Assembly (NCBI GenBank): GCA_963721585.1
Contig: CAVRJN010000008.1
Span: 992,001-1,056,000, forward strand
Source: Bog-473 sp963721585
Lineage (GTDB): Bacteria; Actinomycetota; Acidimicrobiia; Acidimicrobiales; RAAP-2
Length of the DNA: 64,000 bases
Direction of reading: 5' to 3'
The notes under the pieces were generated by a model. It was not told the origin of the DNA. It ran no database searches and was given only the letters and a program-made list of their open reading frames with translations. The position numbers and the translations under genes were made by a program. Below are positions 51,803 through 60,268 of the stretch, piece by piece; position 1 is the stretch's first letter, and each line of letters opens with the position of its first letter.

Positions 51803-52828
51803 TCAGCCCCCTGAGGCGTCCTGCACCTTCGTCTTGCCGGCCGAAATGAAGGGCATCATGTCCCGTAATTCCTGACCTACCGACTCAATCTGATGGGCCT
51901 GGCCCTCCTGGCGCAGCGCCTCGAAGCGGGGGCGCCCGGCCCGATTCTCGGCGATCCACTCCTCGGCGAAGGCGCCGCTGCGGATCTCGTCGAGGATGGT
52001 CTGCATCTCGGCTCGGACGGCCTCGTTGATGACCCGCGGTCCCCGGGTCAGGTCGCCGTACTCGGCCGTGTCCGAGATGGAATAGCGCATGCCGGCAATC
52101 CCCTGCTCGTACATCAGGTCGACGATCAGCTTCAGCTCGTGCAGGCACTCGAAGTACGCCGACTCGGGCTGGTAGCCGGCGTTGACCAGCGTCTCGAAGC
52201 CGGCGGTCACGAGGGCTGTCAGGCCGCCGCACAGGACAACCTGCTCGCCGAAGAGATCGGTCTCGGTCTCCTCGTCGAACGTGGTGTCGAGCACCCCGGC
52301 CCGGGTGGAACCGATGGCGTGGGCGTACGACAGCGCCAGCTCCCGCGCCTTGCCGGTGGCGTCCTGATGCACGGCGATCAGCGTCGGGACCCCTCCCCCC
52401 TCGGTGTACGTACGGCGGACGAGGTGGCCCGGACCCTTCGGCGCCACCATGGTGACGTCGACGCCAGAAGGCGGCACGATCTGGCCGAAGCGGATGTTGA
52501 AGCCGTGGGCGAACATCAGGCAGTCGCCGTCGTTGAGGTTGGGCGCCACGAACTCGTCGTAGGCGGCCTTCTGCTCGGTGTCGGGCAGCAGCATCATGAT
52601 CACGTCGGCCTCGGCGGCGGCGTCGGCCAGCGACAGGACGCGCAGCCCGGCCTCCTCGGCCTTGCGCTTGCTGGTGCTGCCCTCGCGGAGGGCGACGCGC
52701 ACGTCCACTCCGGACTCCCGCAGATTCTGCGCGTGGGCGTGGCCCTGCGAGCCGTAGCCCAGGATGGCCACCTTGCGGCCGGCGATCAGTGCGGGGTCTG
52801 CATCGGATTCGTAGTACATCGTGGCCAT
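51803..52828 (-). CDS. ilvC: Ketol-acid reductoisomerase, class I
   Basis: A 341-residue NADPH-dependent enzyme, converting acetolactate to dihydroxyisovalerate in valine/leucine synthesis and the homologous step for isoleucine. The cofactor loop is GYGSQGHAHAQNLRESG, and the Mg-binding block includes DTTFDEETETDLFGEQVVLCGG. ECLHELKLIVDLMYEQGIAGMRYSISDTAEYGDL and the FISAGKTKVQDASG tail are typical of class I enzymes. It is 78 bases after ilvN and the last gene of the ilvBNC group. Confidence 0.97.
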   Translation of the reverse strand: MATMYYESDADPALIAGRKVAILGYGSQGHAHAQNLRESGVDVRVALREGSTSKRKAEEAGLRVLSLADAAAEADVIMMLLPDTEQKAAYDEFVAPNLNDGDCLMFAHGFNIRFGQIVPPSGVDVTMVAPKGPGHLVRRTYTEGGGVPTLIAVHQDATGKARELALSYAHAIGSTRAGVLDTTFDEETETDLFGEQVVLCGGLTALVTAGFETLVNAGYQPESAYFECLHELKLIVDLMYEQGIAGMRYSISDTAEYGDLTRGPRVINEAVRAEMQTILDEIRSGAFAEEWIAENRAGRPRFEALRQEGQAHQIESVGQELRDMMPFISAGKTKVQDASGG

Positions 52829-52906
52829 GTCTCGACTCTTTCTCTTCGTGTGTGGTGTGTTCAGATCTCGGTGCCGCGGGGGTGCCGCAACGGCGGCATT
52901 GCGCCC

Positions 52907-53470
52907 TTAGTGGCGATCCAGCTTAGGCAGTGCCACCCGCCCCGTCCGCTGGAGCTCCTCGACGGTGTAGTGCTCCAGCAGCCCCTCGAAGTCGTCGATC
53001 TTCTCGGGGCGGCCGGCCAGCATGACGGTGATGCGGTCGGCGCCCACGCTGACCACCTCGCCGCCGAAGACCCCCACCAGCTGAATGACCTGCGAGCGCT
53101 CCGTCGGCCCCACCGCCACGGTGACCAGGACCAGCTCGCGCTCGACCGCTTCGCTGGGCGACAGCTCGCCGATGGAGACGACGTTCACCAGTTTGTCCAG
53201 CTGCATGATCACCTGCTCCAACGGCGCAGACTCCACGTCGACCACGATGGTGATGCGGCTGAAGTGCTCGTCCTCGTCGGTGGGAGCGACGGCCAGCGAG
53301 TAGATGTTGAACCCCCGGCGGCTGAAGAGCCCGGCCACCCTCGCCAGGACGCCCGCCTTGTTCTCGACCAACACCGACAGAATGTGGTGCCGGGGCGAGG
53401 TCGCCTTGACCCGGCCCCGAACGGGCGCACCGCCCTGTCCGGGCAACGAATGCAGCGGGGCCGGCGTCAT
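52907..53470 (-). CDS. ilvN: Acetolactate synthase small (regulatory) subunit
   Basis: A 187-residue protein. The N-terminal ACT domain is HHILSVLVENKAGVLARVAGLFSRRGFNIYSLAVAPTDEDEHFSRITIVVD. A second ACT-like half follows (GPTERSQVIQLVGVFGGEVVSVGADRITVMLAG). It binds valine and activates/inhibits the catalytic subunit. ATG 53470 overlaps the ilvB stop by four bases. An N-terminal extension of about 20 residues (MTPAPLHSLPGQGGAPVRGR) precedes the ACT domain; a later start is possible. Confidence 0.95.
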   Translation of the reverse strand: MTPAPLHSLPGQGGAPVRGRVKATSPRHHILSVLVENKAGVLARVAGLFSRRGFNIYSLAVAPTDEDEHFSRITIVVDVESAPLEQVIMQLDKLVNVVSIGELSPSEAVERELVLVTVAVGPTERSQVIQLVGVFGGEVVSVGADRITVMLAGRPEKIDDFEGLLEHYTVEELQRTGRVALPKLDRH

Positions 53471-55194
53471 CGGGCGGCCAGCTGGTCGGGGTGGACGACG
53501 ATGTCGTCGTTGGACGAGCCGGCGGCCACCATCGGATACACCTTCTCGCGGGCGTCGGTGCGGAAGTCGACGACGACGGGACGGTCGTCGATGGAGTTCG
53601 CCTTCTCAATGGCCGGACCCACGTCCTCGGGCGTCTCGGCCTTGATGCCCACGCATCCCATGGCCTCGGCCCACTTGACGTAGTCGGGGAGGTCGGGTGA
53701 GAGGTAGACCTCCGAATAGCGCTCCTCGTAGAACATCTCCTGCCACTGCCTGACCATGCCGAGGTAGGCGTTGTTGAGGATGGCGATTTTCACCGGGATC
53801 TGCTCCGAGCTGGCGGTGACGAGCTCCTGTGCCGTCATTTGGAAGCAGCCGTCGCCGTCGATGGCCCACACCGTGCGGTCGGGACGGCCCACCTTGGCCC
53901 CGATGGCGGCGGGCACGGCGAAACCCATGGTGCCCGCACCGCCCGAGTTCACCCACGTATAGGGGTGCTCGAACTTCCAGTACTGCGAGGCCCACATTTG
54001 GTGCTGGCCCACGCCGGCGACGACGATGGTGTCCTCCGACGACGCATCACGGAGCTGCTCGACCACGTTCTGCGGCTTGATCGGCCCGCCTTCGACGTCC
54101 TCGTAGTACAACGGGAAGCGCTCCCGCCACTCCTTGATCTGCTGCCACCACGGGGCCAGATCCTGGACGACGGGGCGATCCGCCTGGGAGTCCATGGCCA
54201 GCAGCATCTCCTCTATGACCTGGCGGACGTCACCGGCGATGCCCACATCGGGGATGCGCACCTTGCCCAGCTCGGCCGGGTCGATGTCGACGTGGATCAC
54301 CTTGGCGTCGGGAGCGAAGGCGCTGATCTTGCCGGTGACGCGGTCGTCGAACCGTGCGCCGAGGCTGATCAGCAGGTCGCTCTTCTGCAGCGCGGTGACC
54401 GCGGTGTAGTGGCCGTGCATGCCGGGCATGCCGAGCGCCTGGGGGTGTGAGTCGGGGAAGGCCCCCCGGGCCATGAGGGTCGTCACGACGGGAATGCCCG
54501 TCCGGTCGGCCAGCACCCGCAAGGCCTCGGCGGCCCGGGCCTTGAGCACCCCGCCGCCCACGTAGAGGACGGGGCGGCGGGATCGGGCGATCAGCTCGAC
54601 GGCCTGCCCGATGAGCACGGGGTCGCCGAACGTCACCGGGTGGTAACCAGGAAGGTCGAGTTCGTCGACCGACGACGGCCAATACCACTCCATCTGGGCG
54701 TTCGAAATGTCCTTGGGCAGGTCGATCAGCACCGGCCCCGGCCGACCGGTCGTGGCGACATGGAACGCGGCGGCGACGACTCTCGGAATGTCGTCGGCGT
54801 CCTTGATGAGCCAATTGTGCTTGGTGATGCCCATGGTGACGCCGGTGATGTCGCACTCCTGGAAGGCATCGGTGCCGATGGAGCCGGTCGCCACCTGGCC
54901 CGAGACGACGATCAGGGGCGTCGAGTCCATGTAGGCGTTGGCCAGCGGCGTGACGATGTTGGTGGCGCCTGGTCCGCTCGTGACCATGGCCACGCCGGGC
55001 CGGCCCGTCGCCAGCGCATACCCCTCGGCCATGTGGCCGGCGCCCTGCTCGTGGCGCACCAAGATGTGACGGATGGAGGAGTCGATGATGGGGTCGTAGA
55101 CGGGCAGGATGGCGCCGCCGGGCAGGCCGAACATGACGTCGACTCCCTGCATCTCGAGGCTCTTTATGAGGGCCTGGGCCCCTGTCATCTTCAT
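53467..55194 (-). CDS. ilvB: Acetolactate synthase large (catalytic) subunit
   Basis: A 575-residue thiamine-diphosphate enzyme. ATG 55194 (MKMTGAQALIKSLEMQGVDVMFGLPGGAILPVYD) has AGGGGAG upstream; the frame is open for another 39 codons, but those overlap the leader region. The catalytic Glu lies in RHEQGAGHMAEGYA and the FAD region follows (SLGARFDDRVTGKISAFAPDAKVIHVDID). The ThDP motif GDGCFQMTAQELVTASSEQIPVKIAILNN and the herbicide-binding VRQWQEMFYEERYSE segment are present. First enzyme of valine/leucine synthesis and second of isoleucine synthesis. Preceded by a leader attenuator. Confidence 0.97.
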   Translation of the reverse strand: MKMTGAQALIKSLEMQGVDVMFGLPGGAILPVYDPIIDSSIRHILVRHEQGAGHMAEGYALATGRPGVAMVTSGPGATNIVTPLANAYMDSTPLIVVSGQVATGSIGTDAFQECDITGVTMGITKHNWLIKDADDIPRVVAAAFHVATTGRPGPVLIDLPKDISNAQMEWYWPSSVDELDLPGYHPVTFGDPVLIGQAVELIARSRRPVLYVGGGVLKARAAEALRVLADRTGIPVVTTLMARGAFPDSHPQALGMPGMHGHYTAVTALQKSDLLISLGARFDDRVTGKISAFAPDAKVIHVDIDPAELGKVRIPDVGIAGDVRQVIEEMLLAMDSQADRPVVQDLAPWWQQIKEWRERFPLYYEDVEGGPIKPQNVVEQLRDASSEDTIVVAGVGQHQMWASQYWKFEHPYTWVNSGGAGTMGFAVPAAIGAKVGRPDRTVWAIDGDGCFQMTAQELVTASSEQIPVKIAILNNAYLGMVRQWQEMFYEERYSEVYLSPDLPDYVKWAEAMGCVGIKAETPEDVGPAIEKANSIDDRPVVVDFRTDAREKVYPMVAAGSSNDDIVVHPDQLAAR

Positions 55195-55278
55195 GTGACT
55201 CCCCTGTTCTGCTGATCTGCTGGTGGCGGTGCGGTGTGTGGCGATTGCGGGTTGCGGTGCGGATCGGCCCGGAAATTG

Positions 55279-55302
55279 AAAAGACCCCCCGGAAGGGAGG
55301 TC
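55279..55302 (-). terminator. ILV attenuator terminator before ilvB
   Basis: On the minus strand GACCTCCC (55302-55295) pairs with GGGGGGTC (55290-55283), with one G-U, around a TTCC loop, followed by TTTT (55282-55279). It ends 84 bases before the ilvB start. Confidence 0.85.
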
Positions 55303-55306
55303 GTGA

Positions 55307-55335
55307 GGCACGCGTTCCGGTTGTGGGCGCGTGCC
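55307..55335 (-). promoter_or_regulatory. Leader RNA hairpin of ilvB attenuator
   Basis: GGCACGCG (55335-55328) and CGCGTGCC (55314-55307) form a perfect 8-base stem with a 13-base loop. It starts at the last base of the leader stop codon and precedes the terminator by four bases, as in the leuA leader. Confidence 0.7.
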
Positions 55336-55382
55336 TACGTTACGAGTACCAGAATCTCGGGCCGGAAGCTACGTGCCTGCAT
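55335..55382 (-). CDS. Ile/Leu/Val leader peptide of ilvB attenuator
   Basis: A 15-residue open frame, MQARSFRPEILVLVT, with five consecutive branched-chain codons (ATT CTG GTA CTC GTA) shortly before the TAG stop. No clear ribosome-binding sequence is visible, so it may be a leaderless start. Shortage of any of the three charged tRNAs would stall the ribosome there and alter the downstream hairpins. Promoter expected within the end of ilvD. Confidence 0.88.
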   Translation of the reverse strand: MQARSFRPEILVLVT

Positions 55383-55457
55383 GAGTGCGACATTCTTGCA
55401 CGCCCGATGGCCCGCGACAAGCCCCCCCTTCCGGGCCGCCGCAGGGCGCCCGGCTTC

Positions 55458-57224
55458 CTACGTCGCCATGCCTCCACCAAGGAGGGCCGGGAGCGCCGTG
55501 GCCCGCATGCGGGTCAGGACCCGGTCCTTCACCGGCGTCACGTCCGGGTGGACGCCACCGTTGGCCTCCGCGGCCGCCCGCCAGGCCGCCCCCCGCCGCC
55601 CGGCCTCGGCGACGTCGGCCAGCTCCGGGCAATCGATCCGGTCCGTGTTGACGTCGATCACAATGGTGTCGCCGTCCTCCACCAGCGCGATCGGCCCCCC
55701 GAGGAACGCCTCGGGCGCCACGTGGCCGATGACCAGCCCGACCGATCCACCGGAGAAGCGGGCGTCGGTCATGAGCGCGATGGTGATGTTGCGCTGGCGG
55801 CACAGGGCCGTGATGCGGGAGGTGGGGTCGAGCAATTCGGGCATACCGGGCGCGCCCCGGGGGCCGGCGTACCGGATCACCACCATGTCGTTGTCGCCGA
55901 ACGTGTCGGGGTGATGGTCGAGCGCGTCGATGAGGTCTCGCTCACCGTTGAACACCCGTGCCCTCCCGGTGAAGACTCCGTCCGCCACGCCGCCCTCGAC
56001 GCCGGCCAGCTTGAGGATCGCACCACCGTCGGGCGCCAGGTTCCCCCGCAGCAGGCGCAACCCACCCGTGTCCTTGAACGGCTTCTCGACGCTGTAGATG
56101 ACCTCGTGGTCGGGTGCCGGCGGCGCCAACCGTGCCACCTGCTCGGCCAGGGTCTCGCCCGTGCACGTCATGGCGGATCCGTCGAGGAAGCCGGCGTCCG
56201 ACAACTCCTTCACGATCACCTGGAGACCGCCCGAGGCGTCCACGTCGACCATGGAGTACTCGCCGAACGGCCTCATATTGACGAGGACGGGCAGCCGGCG
56301 GGCCAACGCGTTGAACTCCTGCTGGCTCATCGCCTCCGCCCAGAAATCGATGCCGGCGGCGCGGGCGATCTCGACGCTGTGCAGGACGACGTTGGTCGAG
56401 CCGCCCATCGCGATGGCGACCGTCACCGCGTTGCGCAGCGAGGCCGGGGTCACGATGTCGCTCGGCCGGATGCCCTTCTCCGTCATGGTGAGGAGGCAGT
56501 CGACCATTTGGTCGGGGAAGTCGCTGAGGCGGCGGGGATCGTCCGACGCCGGGGACACCATATGCAGCGGCTCGAGGCCGAGCACCGCGATGAACGTCTG
56601 CATGGTGTTGTAGGTGAACATGCCACCGCAGCTGCCCTGGCCGGGGCAGGCGTGCAGCGCGTAGCGCGTCCTCACGTCCTCGGGCTGATCCGCCATCTGG
56701 AAGGCGGACACGAGGTCGATGGGGGCGCCGGTCTCGGGGTCGATGCCGGGGTGAATGGAGCCGTCGGAAAGGATCACGGCGGGCGTGTCGTTCTCCAGCA
56801 CGGCGGCCAGCGTCCCGACCGGGGGCTTGTCGCAGGCGACCACCGCGATGAGACCGGCCACGCCATTGGCGGCGAGGTGCACGTCGGCGACATCGTGGAC
56901 GAGCTCGCGCCCCACCAAAGAGAAGCGCATCTGCGGCGTCCCGTTGAGCTGCCCGTCCGACACCCCGAGGGTGAAGGCCGGCGCAATCAACCGGAACCCG
57001 AGCCTGTTCTCAGCGATGCGCCGGGACAGCGCCGCCTGCACGGCCTGCACCTTGGCGGTGACCCCGAGATAGCACTGGCTGTCGCCCAGGTTGCCGATGA
57101 CGGCCCACACCGGATCGTGGATCTTCTCGACGTCCTCACCCAGGAAGTTCGCGGTTCCCACCCGCTGCACGTCGCGCCCGGGGTTCAGCGAGACGAGCGT
57201 CCTCGTTCCATCGTCCGATTTCAT
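55458..57224 (-). CDS. ilvD: IlvD/Edd-family dehydratase, likely dihydroxy-acid dehydratase
   Basis: A 588-residue iron-sulfur dehydratase from ATG 57224 (MKSDDGTRTLVSLNPGRDVQ). The three expected cluster Cys are visible: C51 (GDSQCYLG), C131 (VVACDKPPVG) and C199 (GQGSCGGMFTYNTM). The C-terminal motifs VIRYAGPRGAPGMPELLDPTS and TDARFSGGSVGLVIGHVAPEA are well kept. The region around the first two Cys differs from typical IlvD (PCN and CDKTPPG forms), so it may be a divergent subgroup or a sugar-acid dehydratase. Its place directly before the ilvB leader favours branched-chain amino-acid synthesis (dihydroxyisovalerate to oxoisovalerate). Confidence 0.8.
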   Translation of the reverse strand: MKSDDGTRTLVSLNPGRDVQRVGTANFLGEDVEKIHDPVWAVIGNLGDSQCYLGVTAKVQAVQAALSRRIAENRLGFRLIAPAFTLGVSDGQLNGTPQMRFSLVGRELVHDVADVHLAANGVAGLIAVVACDKPPVGTLAAVLENDTPAVILSDGSIHPGIDPETGAPIDLVSAFQMADQPEDVRTRYALHACPGQGSCGGMFTYNTMQTFIAVLGLEPLHMVSPASDDPRRLSDFPDQMVDCLLTMTEKGIRPSDIVTPASLRNAVTVAIAMGGSTNVVLHSVEIARAAGIDFWAEAMSQQEFNALARRLPVLVNMRPFGEYSMVDVDASGGLQVIVKELSDAGFLDGSAMTCTGETLAEQVARLAPPAPDHEVIYSVEKPFKDTGGLRLLRGNLAPDGGAILKLAGVEGGVADGVFTGRARVFNGERDLIDALDHHPDTFGDNDMVVIRYAGPRGAPGMPELLDPTSRITALCRQRNITIALMTDARFSGGSVGLVIGHVAPEAFLGGPIALVEDGDTIVIDVNTDRIDCPELADVAEAGRRGAAWRAAAEANGGVHPDVTPVKDRVLTRMRATALPALLGGGMAT

Positions 57225-57286
57225 GGGCGCCCAGCATACGGGTCGCCCCGGGATCCGATGGGCGGCTGTACGGCGGGGCGGCGCCG

Positions 57287-59503
57287 TCAGGCGGGCAACG
57301 GAGTCGGCTTCTCCTCCGGCGTGAGCTCCATACCGACGGTGGGGATCGTGCGGTCCATCCAGTGGGGCATCCACCAGTTGACCGGACCGAGGATCTCCAT
57401 GATCGACGGGACGAGCATCATGCGCACGATCGTCGCGTCGACGAGCACGGCGACAGCCAGCCCGAGCCCGAAGACCTTGAGGATGTGCAGCGGATCCTTG
57501 ACCACGAACGAGGCGAACACGCAGAACATGATGGCGGCGGCGGCCGTGATGATCCGCCCCGTGACGGCCAGGCCGTCCGCGACCGCCAGGGAGTTGTCGT
57601 GCGTGCGGAGCCACTCCTCCCGGATGCGCGACAGCAGGAAGACCTCGTAGTCCATGGAGAGGCCGAAGAGGATCACGAAGAGCGCCACCGGTATCCAGGG
57701 GTCGATCGGCCCCGTCTCGCCGATGCCGATGATGCGCCCGCCCCAGCCCCACTGGAACACCGCCACCATGACGCCGTAGGCGGCGCCCACGCTGAACAGG
57801 TTCATGATGACCGCCTTCAGCGGGAGCACCACCGAGCGGAACACGACCATCAAGAGGAGGAACGACAGGATCAGAACGGCACCGATCACGACGAAGAGCC
57901 GGTGGCCGAGGAAGTTCGCCGCATCGATGCTGGCGGCCGTCTGCCCGCCGACCTGCGCGTCGACGCCGGTGCCCCTGACCACCGGTGGTATGACCTCGTT
58001 GCGCAATGTCTGGACGAGCGCCTCGGTCTGGGACGACTGCGGTGAGGTCGTCGGGTACACGATGATGACCGCCCCCGTATGACCTCGATTGAATTCCGGC
58101 GGGGTCACGACGGCGACGCCGTCATGGTCCGCCGACGCCGTGATCACGCGCTGGAGGTGATCGACGGTGGCGATCGACTCGCCGGCGGGACCGTGCAGAG
58201 CGGCGGCGATGACGAGCGGGCCGTTGAACCCGGGGCCGAACCCCTGCGCCAGGAGGTCGTAGGCCTGTCGCGTCGTGAGGTTGGTGGGGTCGTTCCCGGC
58301 GTCGGTGAACGCGAGGCGCATGCTGAACAACGGCAGTGCGAGCGCGACCAGGACGAGCACCGCCAGGACCCCGGTGACCCAGGCCCGCCGCTGCACCAGC
58401 CGGCTCCAGCGGTACCAGAACCCGTCGGGCGGCGGCGGCCCGCCGGTCTGGAGGAGGCGCGGCAGGTGCAGCTTGTCGATGGCGTTGCCGGCGAAGCCCA
58501 GCATGGCGGGCAGCAGCGTGAGGGCGGCAATGAGCACCATCAGGACGGCCGCGATGCACGCCGTCGCCAGTCCGATCATGTACGCCTGGCCGATGAGGAA
58601 GAGGCCGAAGAGCGAGATCACCACCGTGCTGCCGGCGAAGAGGACCGACCGGCCCGAGGTCATGAGCGAGATGACCACGGCATTGCGCGGGTCACGACCC
58701 TCGAAGATGCCCTGCCTGTACCGGGTGACGATGAAGAGGGCGTAGTCGATGCCCACGCCGATCCCGATCATGGCCGCCATCTCGGGCGAGAAGTTCGGAA
58801 CGGTCAGGACGTGCGTGAGGAGCTCCAGAAGGGCGACGCCGATGCCGAGACCCGCCAGCGCGGTGATGACGGGCAGGCCCATGGCCACCACCGATCCGAA
58901 GGCGAGCAGCATGATGAGGATGGCAGCGGTGATCCCGATGCCCTCGCTGGGCCCGGGCGCGGCGGTGGCGGCGGCGCTGATCGGGGCGCCGCCGAGCTCG
59001 ACTCGGAAGCCCGGGTGCGCGGCGGCCTGCGCGGTACGTATGACCTTCTTGATGGCCGGGACGGGTATGTCGGCCGTATCGGTCGTGAACTGCACCTGGG
59101 CGAAGGCGATGTTGCCCCTGCCCGGCTGGGCGATCTGGTGCGCCCCGGCCGCCGAGAACGGGCTGGTCACGCTCCGGACCCAGGGCAGCGGCTTGACGTT
59201 GGCCACCACCTTGGCGATCGCCGCCTCGTCGGCTCGGCTCGTGACCGGCGCTGCCGTCTGGAAGACGATGTCGGCGGTGTCCCCCGACTTCGACGGGAAT
59301 GTCGCCTGCAAAATGTTCGTCGCCTGTTGCGACGGGGTGTTCCCCGCCGTGAACTTGTTCTCGAAGTGGGTCCCCACCATTTGAGCAACGACCGTGAGGC
59401 CGATGATCGCCACGATCCACAGCACCAGCACCGTCCGGCGGTGGTCGTAACAGGCACCGGCCAGACGGCCCAATGCCGTCTCGCCGCTATGCGCCGAGGC
59501 CAT
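57287..59503 (-). CDS. MMPL/RND-family transporter
   Basis: A 738-residue membrane protein of the MMPL type. The first helix is preceded by LAGACYDHRRTVLVLWIVAIIGLTVV. An exported domain follows (about residues 45-180), then helices including GIGVGIDYALFIVTRYRQGIFEGRDPRNAV, a typical MMPL Asp-Tyr motif. A second exported domain is followed by the second half with a matching LFGLSMDYEVFLLSRIREEW. Such proteins use the proton gradient to export lipids or drugs. It is divergent from a TetR gene with two matching palindromes in between, so it is probably the repressed target. Confidence 0.92.
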   Translation of the reverse strand: MASAHSGETALGRLAGACYDHRRTVLVLWIVAIIGLTVVAQMVGTHFENKFTAGNTPSQQATNILQATFPSKSGDTADIVFQTAAPVTSRADEAAIAKVVANVKPLPWVRSVTSPFSAAGAHQIAQPGRGNIAFAQVQFTTDTADIPVPAIKKVIRTAQAAAHPGFRVELGGAPISAAATAAPGPSEGIGITAAILIMLLAFGSVVAMGLPVITALAGLGIGVALLELLTHVLTVPNFSPEMAAMIGIGVGIDYALFIVTRYRQGIFEGRDPRNAVVISLMTSGRSVLFAGSTVVISLFGLFLIGQAYMIGLATACIAAVLMVLIAALTLLPAMLGFAGNAIDKLHLPRLLQTGGPPPPDGFWYRWSRLVQRRAWVTGVLAVLVLVALALPLFSMRLAFTDAGNDPTNLTTRQAYDLLAQGFGPGFNGPLVIAAALHGPAGESIATVDHLQRVITASADHDGVAVVTPPEFNRGHTGAVIIVYPTTSPQSSQTEALVQTLRNEVIPPVVRGTGVDAQVGGQTAASIDAANFLGHRLFVVIGAVLILSFLLLMVVFRSVVLPLKAVIMNLFSVGAAYGVMVAVFQWGWGGRIIGIGETGPIDPWIPVALFVILFGLSMDYEVFLLSRIREEWLRTHDNSLAVADGLAVTGRIITAAAAIMFCVFASFVVKDPLHILKVFGLGLAVAVLVDATIVRMMLVPSIMEILGPVNWWMPHWMDRTIPTVGMELTPEEKPTPLPA

Positions 59504-59524
59504 CGTCGTTTCCCGTAAGATTCA

Positions 59525-59534
59525 TCACCGGTGA
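59525..59534. promoter_or_regulatory. Palindromic site 1 between MMPL and TetR genes
   Basis: TCACCGGTGA is a perfect 10-base palindrome, 21 bases before the MMPL start on the minus strand. A near copy (TCATTGGTGA) lies 28 bases to the right. Likely TetR operator. Confidence 0.6.
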
Positions 59535-59552
59535 GTTGTACCACAGATTTCC

Positions 59553-59562
59553 TCATTGGTGA
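59553..59562. promoter_or_regulatory. Palindromic site 2 between MMPL and TetR genes
   Basis: TCATTGGTGA differs from site 1 by two bases in one arm; it lies 33 bases before the TetR start. Spacing between site starts is 28 bases. Confidence 0.55.
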
Positions 59563-59595
59563 ATACCCCTCTTTTCAGGGCGACCGGGACCTCAT

Positions 59596-60219
59596 ATGAG
59601 TGCCGCGGCTGCCGCGGCCGGCCGCCGGCCGGGCAACGTCGACACCAAGAGTGAGATCGTGGAGGCCGCCAAGCGCGTCTTCGCTGCGAAGGGCTACGAC
59701 GGGGCGAGCCTGCGGGCGGTGGCCCGGGAGGCCGAGGTGGACCCGGCCCTCGTCCACCACTACTTCGACGGGAAGGCCGCCCTTTTCGTGGCCGCCATGG
59801 CGCTTCCGTTCGACCCCCGCTCGGTCCCGATGCACGAACAGCCTGTCGGGTCGGGATCGGACCTGACCACGAGCCCCGGGGCGATGGTCATCACGGCCTT
59901 CTTGTCCATGTGGGACCACGCCGAAGGAACGGGCTCTTCGTTCGCTTCCTGTGTCGCGGGAATGGCCGCGTCGACAAGCGTGGCCGATGCGATGCGCGAG
60001 TTCGTCGCCGAGCGCGTCTGGGAGCGGAGCCCCGTGAACCAGGGTGAGAGCGAGGACCGGACCCGCCAGCGGCGTGCGCTCGTCGCGTCGCAGCTGATGG
60101 GGCTCGCCTTCATCCGCTACATCCTCCGGGTGCCGCCCATCTCGACGACCACGCCCGAGGAGATCGCCCGCTGGGCCGGACCCACCTTGGACCGCTACAT
60201 GGTTGGTACGGTCGACTGA
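59596..60219 (+). CDS. TetR-family transcriptional regulator
   Basis: A 207-residue regulator. The DNA-binding domain is at about residues 17-62: TKSEIVEAAKRVFAAKGYDGASLRAVAREAEVDPALVHHYFDGKAALFVAAM. This is followed by an all-helical ligand domain with LVASQLMGLAFIRYILRVPPISTTTPEEI. It resembles the TetR_C_17-type regulators found beside MMPL exporters. Divergent from the MMPL gene with 92 bases between the starts. The ligand is not known. Confidence 0.92.
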   Translation: MSAAAAAAGRRPGNVDTKSEIVEAAKRVFAAKGYDGASLRAVAREAEVDPALVHHYFDGKAALFVAAMALPFDPRSVPMHEQPVGSGSDLTTSPGAMVITAFLSMWDHAEGTGSSFASCVAGMAASTSVADAMREFVAERVWERSPVNQGESEDRTRQRRALVASQLMGLAFIRYILRVPPISTTTPEEIARWAGPTLDRYMVGTVD

Positions 60220-60268
60220 GTCGCCGGCACGCGGGCTCTCGTTGCGCGCGATCGGTTCGGGGGCACCC

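Noticed and set aside
55236..57650. An 804-residue open frame on the plus strand opposite ilvD
   Set aside because: It is antisense to a well-supported dehydratase; its composition (Arg, Gly, His, Val) is the mirror of a high-GC gene and it shows no domain.
58079..59518. A 479-residue plus-strand open frame opposite the MMPL gene
   Set aside because: Low-complexity His/Arg/Asp composition typical of a reverse-frame shadow.
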